NCBI RefSeq assembly: GCF_031143425.1
Contig: NC_090450.1
Location: 215,771,442-215,835,441 of the forward strand
Length of the DNA stretch: 64,000 nucleotides
Origin: Pleurodeles waltl
Lineage: Eukaryota > Chordata > Amphibia > Caudata > Salamandridae
Direction: 5' to 3'
The notes under the pieces are model-generated. The model was not told the origin of the DNA. It was given only the letters and a program-made list of their open reading frames with translations, and searched no databases. Shown one piece after another: positions 38,074-49,500 of the stretch; positions within the stretch are counted from its first letter, which is position 1, and every line of letters starts with the position of its first letter. Position numbers and translations under genes: made by a program.

Positions 38074-38474
38074 TGGTCCTCATTATAACTTTGGCGGTAA
38101 TAACAGCCTACCACCGCGGTGACGGCCTCCAACATACCACTGTGGTGGCGACCATTCATCTGCCAGATTATGAGCACTGGCTGACTTCCGCCACAATCAG
38201 GGCATAAATCCTGCAGTGTTCATGCTGGCAGATGGTGGTGACCTGGCACTGATAATACCAGCACTGCCCCGCCAGTAGAATGCCGCCAGCCGTATTATGA
38301 GCATTAATATGGCCTGGAGTTGTTCTGCGGGCAGGGCTCTTCTGGCGGTAGCAGTGCCCCTTCCCGTTCCCTGCCAGACGACCTTCTTGCCGGACAAGGT
38401 AAGTCGGGCGTTCAACAGGGGAGGGGCGGGAGGGGGGGTTGCATTGAGTGTGTGTGTCTGAGTGTGTACCTGTA

Positions 38475-40036
38475 CAGGGAGTGCAGAATTATTAGGCAAG
38501 TTGTATTTTTGAGGATTAATTTTATTATTGAACAACAACCATGTTCTCAATGAACCCAAAAAACTCATTAATATCAAAACTGAATATTTTTGGAAGTAGT
38601 TTTTAGTTTGTTTTTAGTTTTAGCTATGTTAGGGGGATATCTGTGTGTGCAGGTGACTATCACTGTGCATAATTATTAAGCAACTTAACAAAAAAAAATA
38701 CATACCCATTTCAATTATTTTTCATTACCAGTGAAACCAATATAACATCTCAACATTCACAAATATACATTTCTGACATTCAAAAACAAAACAAAAACAA
38801 ATCAGTGACCAATATAGCCACCTTTCTTTGCAAGGACACTCAAAAGCCTGCCATCCATGGATTCTGTCAGTGTTTTGATCTGTTCACCATCAACATTGCG
38901 TGCAGCAGCAACCACAGCCTCCCAGACACTGTTCAGAGAGGTGTACTGTTTTCCCTCCTTGTAAATCTCACATTTGATGATGGACCACAGGTTCTCAATG
39001 GGGTTCAGATCAGGTGAACAAGGAGGCCATGTCATTAGATTTCCTTCTTTTATACCCTTTCTTGCCAGCCACGCTGTGGAGTACTTGGACGCGTGTGATG
39101 GAGCATTGTCCTGCATGAAAATCATGTTTTTCTTGAAGGATGCAGACTTCTTCCTGTACCACTGCTTGAAGAAGGTGTCTTCCAGGAACTGGCAGTAGGA
39201 CTGGGAGTTGAGCTTGACTCCATCCTCAACCCGAAAAGGCCCCACAAGCTCATCTTTGATGATACCAGCCCAAACCAGTACTCCACCTCCACCTTGCTGG
39301 CGTCTGAGTCTGACTGGAGCTCTATGCCCTTTACCAATCCAGCCACGGGCCCATCCATCTGGCCCATCAAGACTCACTCTCATTTCATCAGTCCATAAAA
39401 CCTTAGAAAAATCAGTCTTGAGATATTTCTTGACCCAGTCTTGACGTTTCAGCTTGTGTGTCTTGTTCAGTGGTGGTCGTCTTTCAGCCTTTCTTACCTT
39501 GGCCATGTCTCTGAGTATTGCACACCTTGTGCTTTTGGGCACTCCAGTGATGTTGCAGCTCTGAAATATGGCCAAACTGGTGGCAAGTGGCATCGTGGCA
39601 GCTGCACGCTTGACTTTTCTCAGTTCATGGGCAGTTATTTTGCGCCTTGGTTTTTCCACACGCTTCTTGCGACCCTGTTGACTATTTTGAATGAAACGCT
39701 TGATTGTTCGATGATCACGCTTCAGAAGCTTTGCAATTTTAAGAGTGCTGCATCCCTCTGCAAGATATCTCACTATTTTTGACTTTTCTGAGCCTGTCAA
39801 GTCCTTCTTTTGACCCATTTTGCCAAAGGAAAGGAAGTTGCCTAATAATTATGCACACCTGATATAGGGTGTTGATGTCATTAGACCACACCCCTTCTCA
39901 TTACAGAGATGCACATCACCTAATATGCTTAATTGGTAGTAGGCTTTCGAGCCTATACAGCTTGGAGTAAGACAACATGCATAAATAGGATGATGTGGTC
40001 AAAATACTCATTTGCCTAATAATTCTGCACTCCCTG
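38475..40036 (-). mobile_element. Tc1/mariner transposon, DD37E, TRT (Traveler)-like
   Basis: A 1562 bp element bounded by TA dinucleotides (38473-38474 and 40037-40038). Both ends begin CAGGGAGTGCAGAATTATTA, identical over the first 25 bp. Each end also holds an inner direct copy of the GTGCATAATTATTA motif (38661-38688 and 39838-39860), giving an IR/DR arrangement with two binding sites per end. It encodes a full-length transposase on the minus strand. Perfect outer repeats, a clean TA duplication and an unbroken ORF point to a young insertion. It lies in the GT-rich middle of Harbinger copy H2. Confidence 0.95.
38802..39818 (-). CDS. Tc1/mariner transposase, DD37E, full length
   Basis: 338 residues, a normal length for Tc1-type transposases. 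Residues 1-50 form the first helix-turn-helix (GCSTLKIAKLLKRDHRTIKR); a basic hinge (KKRVEKPRRK) follows; residues 65-110 form the second helix-turn-helix. The catalytic triad is D144 (WTDE), D237 (MQDNAPSH) and E275 (DLNPIENLW), with exactly 37 residues between the second Asp and the Glu, which defines the DD37E group known as Traveler/TRT. A glycine-rich box (QQGGGG) is at 175-179. There is no stop or frameshift. It should cut at the CAGGGAG ends and insert at TA. Activity is inferred from intactness only. Confidence 0.95.
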   Translation of the reverse strand: MGQKKDLTGSEKSKIVRYLAEGCSTLKIAKLLKRDHRTIKRFIQNSQQGRKKRVEKPRRKITAHELRKVKRAAATMPLATSLAIFQSCNITGVPKSTRCAILRDMAKVRKAERRPPLNKTHKLKRQDWVKKYLKTDFSKVLWTDEMRVSLDGPDGWARGWIGKGHRAPVRLRRQQGGGGVLVWAGIIKDELVGPFRVEDGVKLNSQSYCQFLEDTFFKQWYRKKSASFKKNMIFMQDNAPSHASKYSTAWLARKGIKEGNLMTWPPCSPDLNPIENLWSIIKCEIYKEGKQYTSLNSVWEAVVAAARNVDGEQIKTLTESMDGRLLSVLAKKGGYIGH

Positions 40037-40094
40037 TATATGTGAATGCATCTGTGTGTGTTGTCTTATTTGCGTGGTTGTATGCATGTGAGTG

Positions 40095-41066
40095 TGTAGT
40101 GTAGCCATTTTTGAATATAGCTTCATGCACGTTAGGGTAACATATTAGGCCTTTGTGCACTTTGCCCTAGATACATTTTATTCAACCTCGCACTGTTATT
40201 TTATAATAACCAGTTTTACGGTCTTGTTTTATTTCTTTCTATCACACTGTTTAGCTTAGTTCAGCACTGTGATCTCAAACAATGCATTCTTGCTAACCCT
40301 GTGCTTCAGTCAAGGCTACAGTCTGGTACATTCCCGGTACACGTGGTAGAAGTTTAGTCTCTAGCGTTCGTAGAAAAAATGCATTCTTACGTAGGGACAT
40401 TTTCTTATAACATCTGTATGTTAGTTATAAAAACTCTTTCTAGTCCTAGTACACGTTAGAGGGAGATTCCGACCAGGAACCTGCAACTAGATGCTGACTA
40501 CCCCGTTGGAGATGCTGATGCAGATTCCTGGCCTTTGCTCAGATATGAGGGTTGATGTCCTCACGGGGGAACCTGAAAGGCAGGCTTAGAGCTTTACTTG
40601 CTGTGCTCAGAATATAACTTAGAGAGGACCTAATCTAGTTGCACTATGATAGCCTTATTCTTGTGCTTCACTATCATCGTTACTATTTTAATCCTACTGT
40701 GTTGTTTAGTTCTGGTTATTGCAGCTCACGCTTTGCTATCCAAAATGCAGTTGTTTTATTAAACCAATCTTTAAAACTCAAACTGCCTTTGTCATTTATA
40801 TATGAGACCGCCCTGTGTATGAGAGAACCGGTTGTGACCTGAGTGACCACGGCTTCCCTGGGAAGTACTAAGATGCCATGTGCTCGGTTGCCCAATTGTC
40901 TCTTCCCTTTGGGCGAGATGAGGCACTGCTAGTTAGCCGGAGCAAAACCCGGATTTAGAGTGACAAGCGTCCTTCACCGTGGGTCAGACTCAGTCCCCCA
41001 CTCTGTGAATGATCTTGCCGCTCAAAATCCAGTAGTCTCATTAGGATAATGAGAGCCTACGCGACA
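40095..41066 (+). mobile_element. 972 bp solo LTR, family B, copy 2
   Basis: It begins TGTAGTGTAGCC and ends GCCTACGCGACA, with a perfect AGTG target duplication (40091-40094 and 41067-41070). It matches 18932-19922 along its whole length, including TTTTACGGTCTTGTTTTATT, GTAGGGACATTTTCT and GAGATGAGGCACTGCTAGTT blocks, but with many substitutions. The AATAAA signal of copy 1 reads ATTAAA here (near 40758). It has no internal region, so it is a solo LTR. It is inserted in the GT-rich part of Harbinger copy H2. Confidence 0.85.
40646..40762 (+). CDS. LTR-encoded small membrane peptide, copy 2
   Basis: 38 codons from an ATG aligned with that of copy 1. The hydrophobic helix, Cys-Cys pair and HALLSKMQ hinge are kept. 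A TAA soon after the hinge removes the second hydrophobic stretch present in copy 1. In 35 codons aligned without gaps, 18 differ from copy 1: 12 are synonymous and 6 swap mostly similar residues (Val/Ile, Leu/Ile, Ile/Leu, Val/Ala, Ser/Leu). Flanking LTR sequence contains indels. No known family; membrane location is inferred from hydrophobicity. Confidence 0.55.
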   Translation: MIALFLCFTIIVTILILLCCLVLVIAAHALLSKMQLFY

Positions 41067-41879
41067 AGTGAATGTGTGTAGGAATGGTGAAGTGAGTGCA
41101 TGTCTGCATATCAGTGTGATTGTGGGTAAGAATGTCTGTGAGTATGTCTGGAAGTATGCATGAGTGAATGCATGTATGCCAGTGTAAATGAATCGATGTA
41201 TGCGTGGTTCGTGTGGATGTTTGTGTGTGCGCATGCAGGGGAGGTGTGGGGTGAGGGGTGCTGTGACTGTAGTGGGGGTGATGTGTGCATGTGTGGCTGT
41301 GGGGGGGCAGTTGTGTGGTATGTGCGTGTCTACAGGTGTTTGCGTTTATGGGGGGTTGGGGAGGTGAGTGTGTTTATGGGGGCTGGGATGAGTGCGTGTG
41401 TCAGAGGGAGTGGGGGTGAGTGCATTTATGGGAGTGGAGCGTGAGTGCGTGTATTAGAGGGGGTGCCAGTGAGTGTTTGAATTGGGGGATGAGGTGGGGG
41501 GCGAGTTCAGATTGGCGGGTTGGTGGGGGTGTGTGTTTGGAAGGTAGGGGGGTGTCAGGTGAGTGTTGGAGGAAAGGAATTCCCTGTCACCGATAGGGCC
41601 TATCACCATGGTTTTCGTGACACTGCTAACGCCATTCAAAAGCAGGCCGGCTCATAATTCCAGCCGCAGTACTCTGTCAGCCGCCGGGTTGGAGATTGAC
41701 ATCTCTGGCCCGCCAGCTCATACCGCCATGGCGATGTGAGTAGAGAAGTGGCGTGTTGGCTGCAGCCAACCCGCCAAACTCATAATGTGGCTGTATGTAC
41801 CGCCAGCCTGTTGGCGGTAATATCGCCACATTAACCCTGACGGTCAGAAGACCATCAGGGTCATAATGAGGGGCCCATA

Positions 41880-42085
41880 CGTTCCCACTGCTTAACAAAC
41901 CTTGGTTTCTCACTAAACTCATTTGCTTTCAAATGCACCATTTGTCAATCTTTTGTCATTTGTTTCTTGGGAGGAGGACTCACCATTGACCCCATGTTTG
42001 TCCATTTAGCTTGCTCGCTTCAATTGCTACATAAAAGTCACTCCCAACTTTTACGCCCCACCACTTTCAAATGTCACAAGCCACC
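41880..42085 (-). repeat. Repeat X, copy 2
   Basis: Reverse complement of the repeat at 36289-36487, adjacent to the 5' end of Harbinger copy H2 at the equivalent point. Confidence 0.75.
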
Positions 42086-42579
42086 ACTGAAAAAAACGTC
42101 ATTTGGAAGCATAAGAAGGTCTACCAGTAACAAAGGTCACACAAGAAACTGCGAGACAGACAAATTCTCAAAAGGTCAATTACACACAAAGAACATTCAG
42201 CCTATTTCTGATTCCCATTATAGACATGACTTAAATTTCACATAAGGACTGAACTATGTCTTTAAAATATCTCTTTTACAAAAAACACAACACAAGGAAG
42301 AAACTGTCCGGCTTTTTCATTTTCCAATTTTAAAAAAGCCTTCAGCTCATTTCATGCCAATTTCTTCTCCTGCCTTCACAGGTAATATATAAAAGAAGCA
42401 AAATGAGTCCTAGCTATTTTGAGGGGCTTGTCTGGAAGATGTTCTTGTGCAGCATTAACCTGTGGGTGTCAGAGGTTTCAATCTGCAACCTAGTTTCAAA
42501 AACATGAAAGATTGTTACAAGCAGTTATGGCCTCTATTTAGTGTACTAGAAAGAATGGCACACAAATTGAAGAAACAGA
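42086..42579. other. Unassigned stretch
   Basis: No gene or terminal repeats recognised. Confidence 0.4.
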
Positions 42580-43150
42580 TGGACTACAACCCTAGTCTGG
42601 GTAAGTCAGTTACATACCATAAACCTGCGCTTACCCTTCGGTCCCTTGGTATAGAGCGGGCAGGCTTAACTTAAAGGCAATGTGTTAAGTATTTGTGCAA
42701 CATTTAAAACAGTAAAACAGTGAAAACACCGTGTGAAAAGACACCACACCTTGCTAGTAAAACAGAGCTTAGTTTAATTAACAAAACAAGAACAAAACAA
42801 CAAAAATCCAATAAGTAGAAGTCGAGATATGAATTTTTAAGATTAAAATGCAACACAGTGCTTCAAAGCGTAAAGCGCCAACCAGAGCTATCTGGTCGCG
42901 CTACATCGGGTGAAATTTGAAAAGTCAGGCTGACTGCATTGAAGCATGTACAAGGACCAAACTTATCTCTCTGAAAAGGTACCTTGCTGCACAGCTGTTG
43001 GGCCCCGTTGTGCGGATGAGACGAGGCTTTGCCTTGATCCTGCTGAATATAGTTGATGCACTGATTCTGAGTCACGCAGTCCAAGATGTGATGTCAGTGG
43101 TTCCTTAGCATTCCAGGTGATGCATCATCATTGCCCGCACAGCCAATGAT
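42580..43150 (-). repeat. Fragment of LTR family C
   Basis: It resembles 25560-25920: a GCTTAACTTA..GACAAATGTG-type block, AACAGTAAAACAGTGAAA, AAAAATCCAAT and GAGATATGAATTTTTAAGA occur in the same order in both. Only the 3' part of the LTR is present, ending where the next Harbinger copy begins. Confidence 0.5.
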
Positions 43151-43153
43151 GCA

Positions 43154-43516
43154 ATGGCCCTCATTATGACATTGGCGGTAAATCACACTTACGCCACGCT
43201 GACTGTTGCCAACTTACCACCGCCGCAGCGGATATCCATTCACCATATTATGACACACACACACCAATCCGTCACGATTCAACCACCGACACAAATCTAC
43301 CACAGGGAAGTTCAGTGATAAACTAGCGGTATCAAGAACCACACTGTTACGCCAACAGATCTACACCCATCACATTATGAGCCACGAATCACCACGGTGG
43401 ACATTCAACTGCAGTAAACCATTGGTGGTACATACTGCTGCGCTCAGAATGGACACACACATACAAAACAACTCCCACACACACACCCACACCATTATAA
43501 ACCAGACAATCACATT
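43154..43516 (+). mobile_element. 5' end of Harbinger element H3, interrupted by the L2 LINE
   Basis: It begins TGGCCCTCATTATGACATTG, matching the end of H2, followed by GGCGGT/ACCGCC-type sequence and a CA-rich tract (43440-43500) as in H1. It breaks at about 43516, where the pyrimidine minisatellite of the LINE starts. A/C-rich sequence of similar style resumes at 55419, just before a Harbinger Myb gene, so I read both as one element split by the LINE. That join is inferred. No matching 3' end was found in the window. Confidence 0.55.
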
Positions 43517-46500
43517 TCTGTTCTTCCGGTCCTCTTCTGTTCTTCTGTGTTCTTCCGGTCCTCTGTGTTCTTCTCTTCTGTTCTTCCGGTCCTCTTCTGT
43601 TCTTCTGTGTTCTTCTCTTCTGTTCTTCCGGTCTTCTTCTGTTCTTCTGTGTTCTTCTCTTCGGTTCCTCTGTGTTCTTCCGGTCCTCTGTGTTCTTCTC
43701 TTCTGTTCTTCCGGTCCTCTTCTGTTCTTCTGTGTTCTTCTCTTCTGTTCTTCCGGTCTTCTTCTGTTCTTCTGTGTGCTTCTCTTCGGTTCCTCTGTGT
43801 TCTTCCGGTCTTCTGTGTTCTTCTCTTCTGTTCTTCCGGTCCTTTTCTGTTCTTCTGTGTTCTTCCGGTCCTCTGTGTTCTTCTCTTCTGTTCTTCCGGT
43901 CCTCTTCTGTTCTTCTGTGTTCATCTCTTCTGTTCCTCCGGTCTTCTTCTGTTCTTCTGTGTTCTTCTCTTCTGTTCTTCTGTGTTCTTCCGGTCTTCTT
44001 CTGTACTTCGGTCCTCTCCGACTCCTGTCTCTTCCCGCCCCTGTCTATGCCCTCCTGCTCCTGCGTCACCCCCCTCTATCTCTCCACCTATCTCTCACTA
44101 TCACCCACATCTACCCTTTCGCTACCTGCCTCCCTCACTCCTCTACCTATCTCTCCACCTAACTCCCTCACTCATCCCCTCCTCCTATCTACCTATTTTT
44201 CTATCTCTCCACCTATCTCTCCATCTATCTATTTCCCTATCTCTCCCCCCCGTCCCGACACCCCCTCTGTTACCTATCTCCCTATCCTCTCACTCTACCT
44301 CTCACCCTCACCCACCTCTACCACCCCCCCTCCCCTATCTTTTCAACCCTACTAATCTATCTCCCTATTCTCCTAAAACTCTAACACTCACCCACTCCAC
44401 CCTTAAACCCCCCTCCCCAGCTCTTGTCACTCTACCTGTCCCCCCCCTCCCTCGCGCTTTCCCGCCGCGACCTCCTGCACGCCCGACCCCCAGCTCCCAT
44501 TCGCCCACAGCTGACCCCTCCCCCCCCCTCCTCCCTCTTATGGCGGCCGCTGCGCGACAGTGGTAGCGACCCTTGACCCAAGGGTAGGTCGCTCCCCCTG
44601 CCGCTGCAGCTCCTCCAGCTCCTCCAGGTTCCTGAGTTCCTGAGACCCACCTCACAGTAAGTACCCCCCAGCCCCTCGCCCTGCCCCGCGCTACTCACCC
44701 TCTCTCCTGCTCCTGCTTCTTTTCCGCCTCTCTGTCTCTTCCTCCTCGCTCCTCCTCTGCAATCTTCTTCTGTACTCTTCTTCTCCCCGTCTTCTCTCTT
44801 CTTCTGTGTGCTCCTCAGCCTCTCCTCTCGCCTCTCTTCTTCCTCATCTTGCTCTGTGGTCTTCTGCCTTCTGCTCTTCGTCCTCTGTATCTTCTTTGTT
44901 GATCTTCTGTTCGTCTGCTCTTCTGCTTCTTCGTCCCCCGCATCTTCCTCTGTGTTTCTTCTGTTCTTCTGTGTTCTCCTCTTCCGTTCTTCTGTGTTCT
45001 TCTGTTCTTCTGTGTTCTTCTCTTCAGTTCTTCTGTGTTCTTCCGGTCCTCTGTGTTCTTCTCTTCTGTTCTTCCGGTCCTCTTCTGTTCTTCTGTGTTC
45101 TTCTCTTCTGTTCTTCCGGTCTTCTTCTGTTCTTCTGTGTTCTTCTCTTCGGTTCCTCTGTGTTCTTCCGCTCTTCTGTGTTCTTCTCTTCTGTTCTTCC
45201 GGTCCTCCTCTGTTCTTCTGTGTTATTCCGGTCCTCTGTGTTCTTCTCTTCTGTCCTTCCGGTCTTCTTCTGTTCTTCTGTGTTCTTCTCTTCGGTCCTC
45301 TGTGTTCTTCCGGTCCTCTGTGTTCTTCTCTTCTGTTCTTCCGGTCCTCTTCTGTGTTCTTCTCTTCTGTTCTTCCGGTCTTCTTCTGTTCTTCTGTGTT
45401 CTTCTCTTCGGTTCCTCTGTGTTCTTCCGGTCTTCTGAGTTATTCTCTTCTGTTCTTCCAGTCCTCTTCTGTTCTTCTGTGTTCTTCCGGTCCTCTGTGT
45501 TCTTCTCTTCTGTTCTTCCGGTCCTCTTCTGTTCTTCTGTGTTCTTCTCTTCTGTTCTTCCGGTCTTCTTCTGTTCTTCTGTGTTCTTCTCTTCTGTTCT
45601 TCTGTGTTCTTCCGGTCTTCTTCTGTTCTTCGGTCCTCTCCGACTCCTGTCTCTTCCCGCCCCTGTCTCTGCCCTCCTGCTCCTGCCTCATCCCCCTCTA
45701 TCTCTCCACCTATCTCTCACTATCACCCACATCTACCCTTTCGCTACCTGCCTCCCTCACTCCTCTACCTATCTCTCCACCTAACTCCCTCACTCATCCC
45801 CTCCTCCTATCTACCTATTTTTCTATCTCTCCACCTATCTCTCCATCTATCTATTTCCCTATCTCTCCCCCCGTCCCGACACCCCCTCTGTTACCTATCT
45901 CCCTATCCTCTCACTCTACCTCTCACCCTCACCCACCTCTACCACCCCCCCTCCCCTATCTTTTCAACCCTACTAATCTATCTCCCTATTCTCCTAAAAC
46001 TCTAACACTCACCCCCTCCACCCTTAAACCCCCCTCCCCAGCTCTTCTCACTCTACCTGTCCCCCCCCTCCCTTGTGCTTTCCCTCCGCGACCTCCTGCA
46101 CGCCCGACCCCCAGCTCCCATTCGCCCACAGCTGACCCCTCCCCCCCCCCCTCCTCCGTCTTATGGCGGCCGCTGCGCGACAGTGGTAGCGACCCTTGAC
46201 CCAAGCGTAGGTCGCTCCCCCTGCCGCTGCAGCTCCTCCAGCTCCTCCAGGTTCCTGAGTTCCTGAGACCCACCTCACAGTAAGTACCCCCCAGCCCCTC
46301 GCCCTGCCCCGCGCTACTCAACCTCTCTCCTGCTCCTGCTTCTTTTCCGCCTCTCTGTCTCTTCCTCCTCGCTCCTCCTCTGCAATCTTCTTCTGTACTC
46401 TTCTTCTCCCCGTCTTCTCTCTTCTTCTGTGTGCTCCTCAGCCTCTCCTCTCGCCTCTCTTCTTCCTCATCTTGCTCTGTGGTCTTCTGCCTTCTGCTCT

Positions 46501-49500
46501 TCGTCCTCTGTATCTTCTTTGTTGATCTTCTGTTCGTCTGCTCTTCTGCTTCTTCGCCCCCGCATCTTCCTCTGTGTTTCTTCTGTTCTTCTGTGTTCTC
46601 CTCTTCCGTTCTTCTGTGTTCTTCTGTTCTTCTGTGTTCTTCTCTTCAGTTCTTCTGTGTTCTTCCGGTCCTCTGTGTTCTTCTCTTCTGTTCTTCCGGC
46701 CCTCTTCTGTTCTTCTGTGTTCTTCTCTTCGGTTCCTCTGTGTTCTTCCGGTCTTCTGTGTTCTTCTCTTCTGTTCTTCCGGTCCTCCTCTGTTCTTCTG
46801 TGTTCTTCCGGTCCTCTGTGTTCTTCTCTTCTGTTCTTCCGGTCTTCTTCTGTTCTTCTGTGTTCTTCTCTTCGGTCCTCTGTGTTCTTCCGGTCCTCTG
46901 TGTTCTTCTCTTCTGTTCTTCCGGTCCTCTTCTGTGTTCTTCTCTTCTGTTCTTCCGGTCTTCTTCTGTTCTTCTGTGTTCTTCTCTTCTGTTCCTCTGT
47001 GTTCTTCCGGTCTTCTGTGTTATTCTCTTCTGTTCTTCCAGTCCTCTTCTGTTCTTCTGTGTTCTTCCGGTCCTCTGTGTTCTTCTCTTCTGTTCTTCCG
47101 GTCCTCTTCTGTTCTTCTGTTTTCTTCTCTTCTGTTCTTCCGGTCTTCTTCTGTTCTTCTGTGTTCTTCTCTTCTGTTCTTCCGTGTTCTTCCTGTCTTC
47201 TTCTGTTCTTCGGTCCTCTCCGACTCCTGTCTCTTCCCGCCCCTGTCTCTGCCCTCCTGATCCTGCCTCACCCCCCTCTATCTCTCCACCTATCTCTCAC
47301 TATCACCCACATCTACCCTTTCGCTACCTGCCTCCCTCACTCCTCTACCTATCTCTCCACCTAACTCCCTCACTCACCCCCTCCTCCTATCTACCTATTT
47401 TTCTATCTCTCCACCTATCTCTCCATCTATCTATTTCCCTATCTCTCCCCCGTCCCGACACCCCCTCTGTTACCTATCTCCCTATCCTCTCACTCTACCT
47501 CTCACCCTCACCCACCTCTACCACCCCCCCTCCCCTATCTTTTCAACCCTACTACTATCTATCTCCCTATTCTCCTAAAACTCTAACACTCACCCCCTCC
47601 ACCCTTACACCCCCCTCCCCCAGCTCTTCTCACTCTACCTGTCCCCCCTCCCTCGTGCTTTCCCGCCGCAACCTCCTGCACGCCCCCGCCCCCCAGCTCC
47701 CATTCGCCCCCAGCTGACCACTCCCCCCCTCCTCCCTCTTATGGCTGCCGCTGCGCGACAGTGGTAGCGACCCTTGACCCAAGGGTAGGTCGCTCCCCCT
47801 GCCGCTGCAGCTCCTCCAGCTCCTCCAGGTTCCTGAGTTCCTGAGACCCACCTCACAGTAAGTACCCCCAGCCCCTCGCCCTGCCCCGCACTATTCACCC
47901 TCTCTCCTGCTCCTGCTTCTTTTCCTCCTCTCTGTCTCTTCCTCCTCGCTCCTCCTCTGCAATCTTCTTCTGTACTCTTCTTCTCCCCGTCTTCTCTCTT
48001 CTTCTGTGTGCTCCTCAGCCTCTCCTCTCGCCTCTCTTCTTCCTCATCTTGCTCTGTGGTCTTCTGCCTTCTGCTCTTCGTCCTCTGTATCTTCTTTGTT
48101 GATCTTCTGTTCGTCTGCTCTTATGCTTCTTCGTCCCCCGCATCTTCCTCTGTGTTTCTTCTGTTCTTCTGTGTTCTCCTCTTCCGTTCTTCTGTGTTTT
48201 TCTGTTCTTCTCTTTGGTTCTTCTGTGTTCTTCCGGTCCTCTGTGTTCTCCTCTTCTGTTCTTCCGGTCCTCTTCTGTTCTTCTGTGTTCTTCTCTTCTG
48301 TTCTTCCGGTCTTCTTCTGTTCTTCTGTGTTCTTCTCTTCGGTTCCTCTGTGTTCTTCCGGTCCTCTGTGTTCTTCTCTTCTGTTCTTCCGGTCCTCTTC
48401 TGTTCTACTGTGTTCTTCTCTTCTGTTCTTCCAGTCTTCTTCTGTTCTTCTGTGTTCTTCTCTTCGGTTCCTCTGTGTTCTTCCGGTCTTCTGTGTTCTT
48501 CTCTTCTGTTCTTCCGGTCCTCTTCTGTTCTTCTGTGTTTTTCCGGTCCTCTGTGTTCTTCTCTTCTGTTCTTCCGGTCCTCTTCTGTTCTTCTGTGTTC
48601 TTCTCTTCTGTTCTTCCGGTCTTCTTCTGTTCTTCTGTGTTCTTCTCTTCTGTTCTTCTGTGTTCTTCCGGTCTACTTCTGTTCCTCGGTCCTCTCCGAC
48701 TCCTGTCTCTTCCTGCCCCTGTCACTGCCCTCCTGCTCCTGCCTCACCCCCCTCTATCTCTCCACCTATCTCTCACTATCACCCACATCTACCCTTTCGC
48801 TACCTGCCTCCCTCACTCCTCTACCTATCTCTCCACCTAACTCTCTCACTCACCCCCTCCTCCTATCTACCTATTTTTCTATCTCTCCACCTGTCTCTCC
48901 ATCTATCTATTTCCCTATCTCTCCCCCCGTCCCGACACCCCCTCTGTTACCTATCTCCCTATCCTCTCACTCTACCTCTCACCCTCACCCACCTCTACCT
49001 CCCCCCTCCCCTATCTTTTCAACCCTACTACTATCTATCTCCCTATTCTCCTAAAACTCTAACACTCACCCCCCTCCACCCTTAAACCCCCCGCCCCCAG
49101 CTCTTCTCACTCTACCTGTCCCCCCCCTCCCTCGCGCTTCCACGCCGCGACCTCCTGCACGCCCCCGCCCCCCAGCTCCCATTCGCCCCCAGCTGACCCC
49201 CCCCCCTCCTCCCTCTTATGGCGGCCGCTGCGCGACAGTGGTAGCGACCCTTGACCCAAGGGTAGGTCGCTCCCCCTGCCGCTGCAGCTCCTCCAGCTCC
49301 TCCAGGTTCCCGTGTTCCTGAGACCCACCTCACAGTAAGTACCCCCCCACCCCCAGCCCCTCGCCCTGCCCCGCGCTACTCACCCTCTCTCCTGCTCCTG
49401 CTTCTTTTCCTCCTCTCTGTCTCTTCCTCCTCGCTCCTCCTCTACAATCTTCTTCTGTACTCTTCTTCTCCCCGTCTTCTCTCTTCTTCTGTGTGCTCCT

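Larger units (their letters stand above)
38074..41877 (-). mobile_element. Non-autonomous Harbinger-type element H2, with two insertions
   Basis: The ends are inverted: TCCTCATTATAACTTTGGCGG on the left; on the right, read in reverse, CCCTCATTATGACC. Without the TRT-like transposon (38475-40036) and the LTR (40095-41066) it is about 1.26 kb. Its GT-rich middle (38440-38470, 40040-40090, 41070-41560) is the reverse of the CA-rich tract in H1 and H3, so its 5' end is at 41877. No transposase frame. The flanks allow a TA-containing duplication but not a clean one. Confidence 0.65.
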
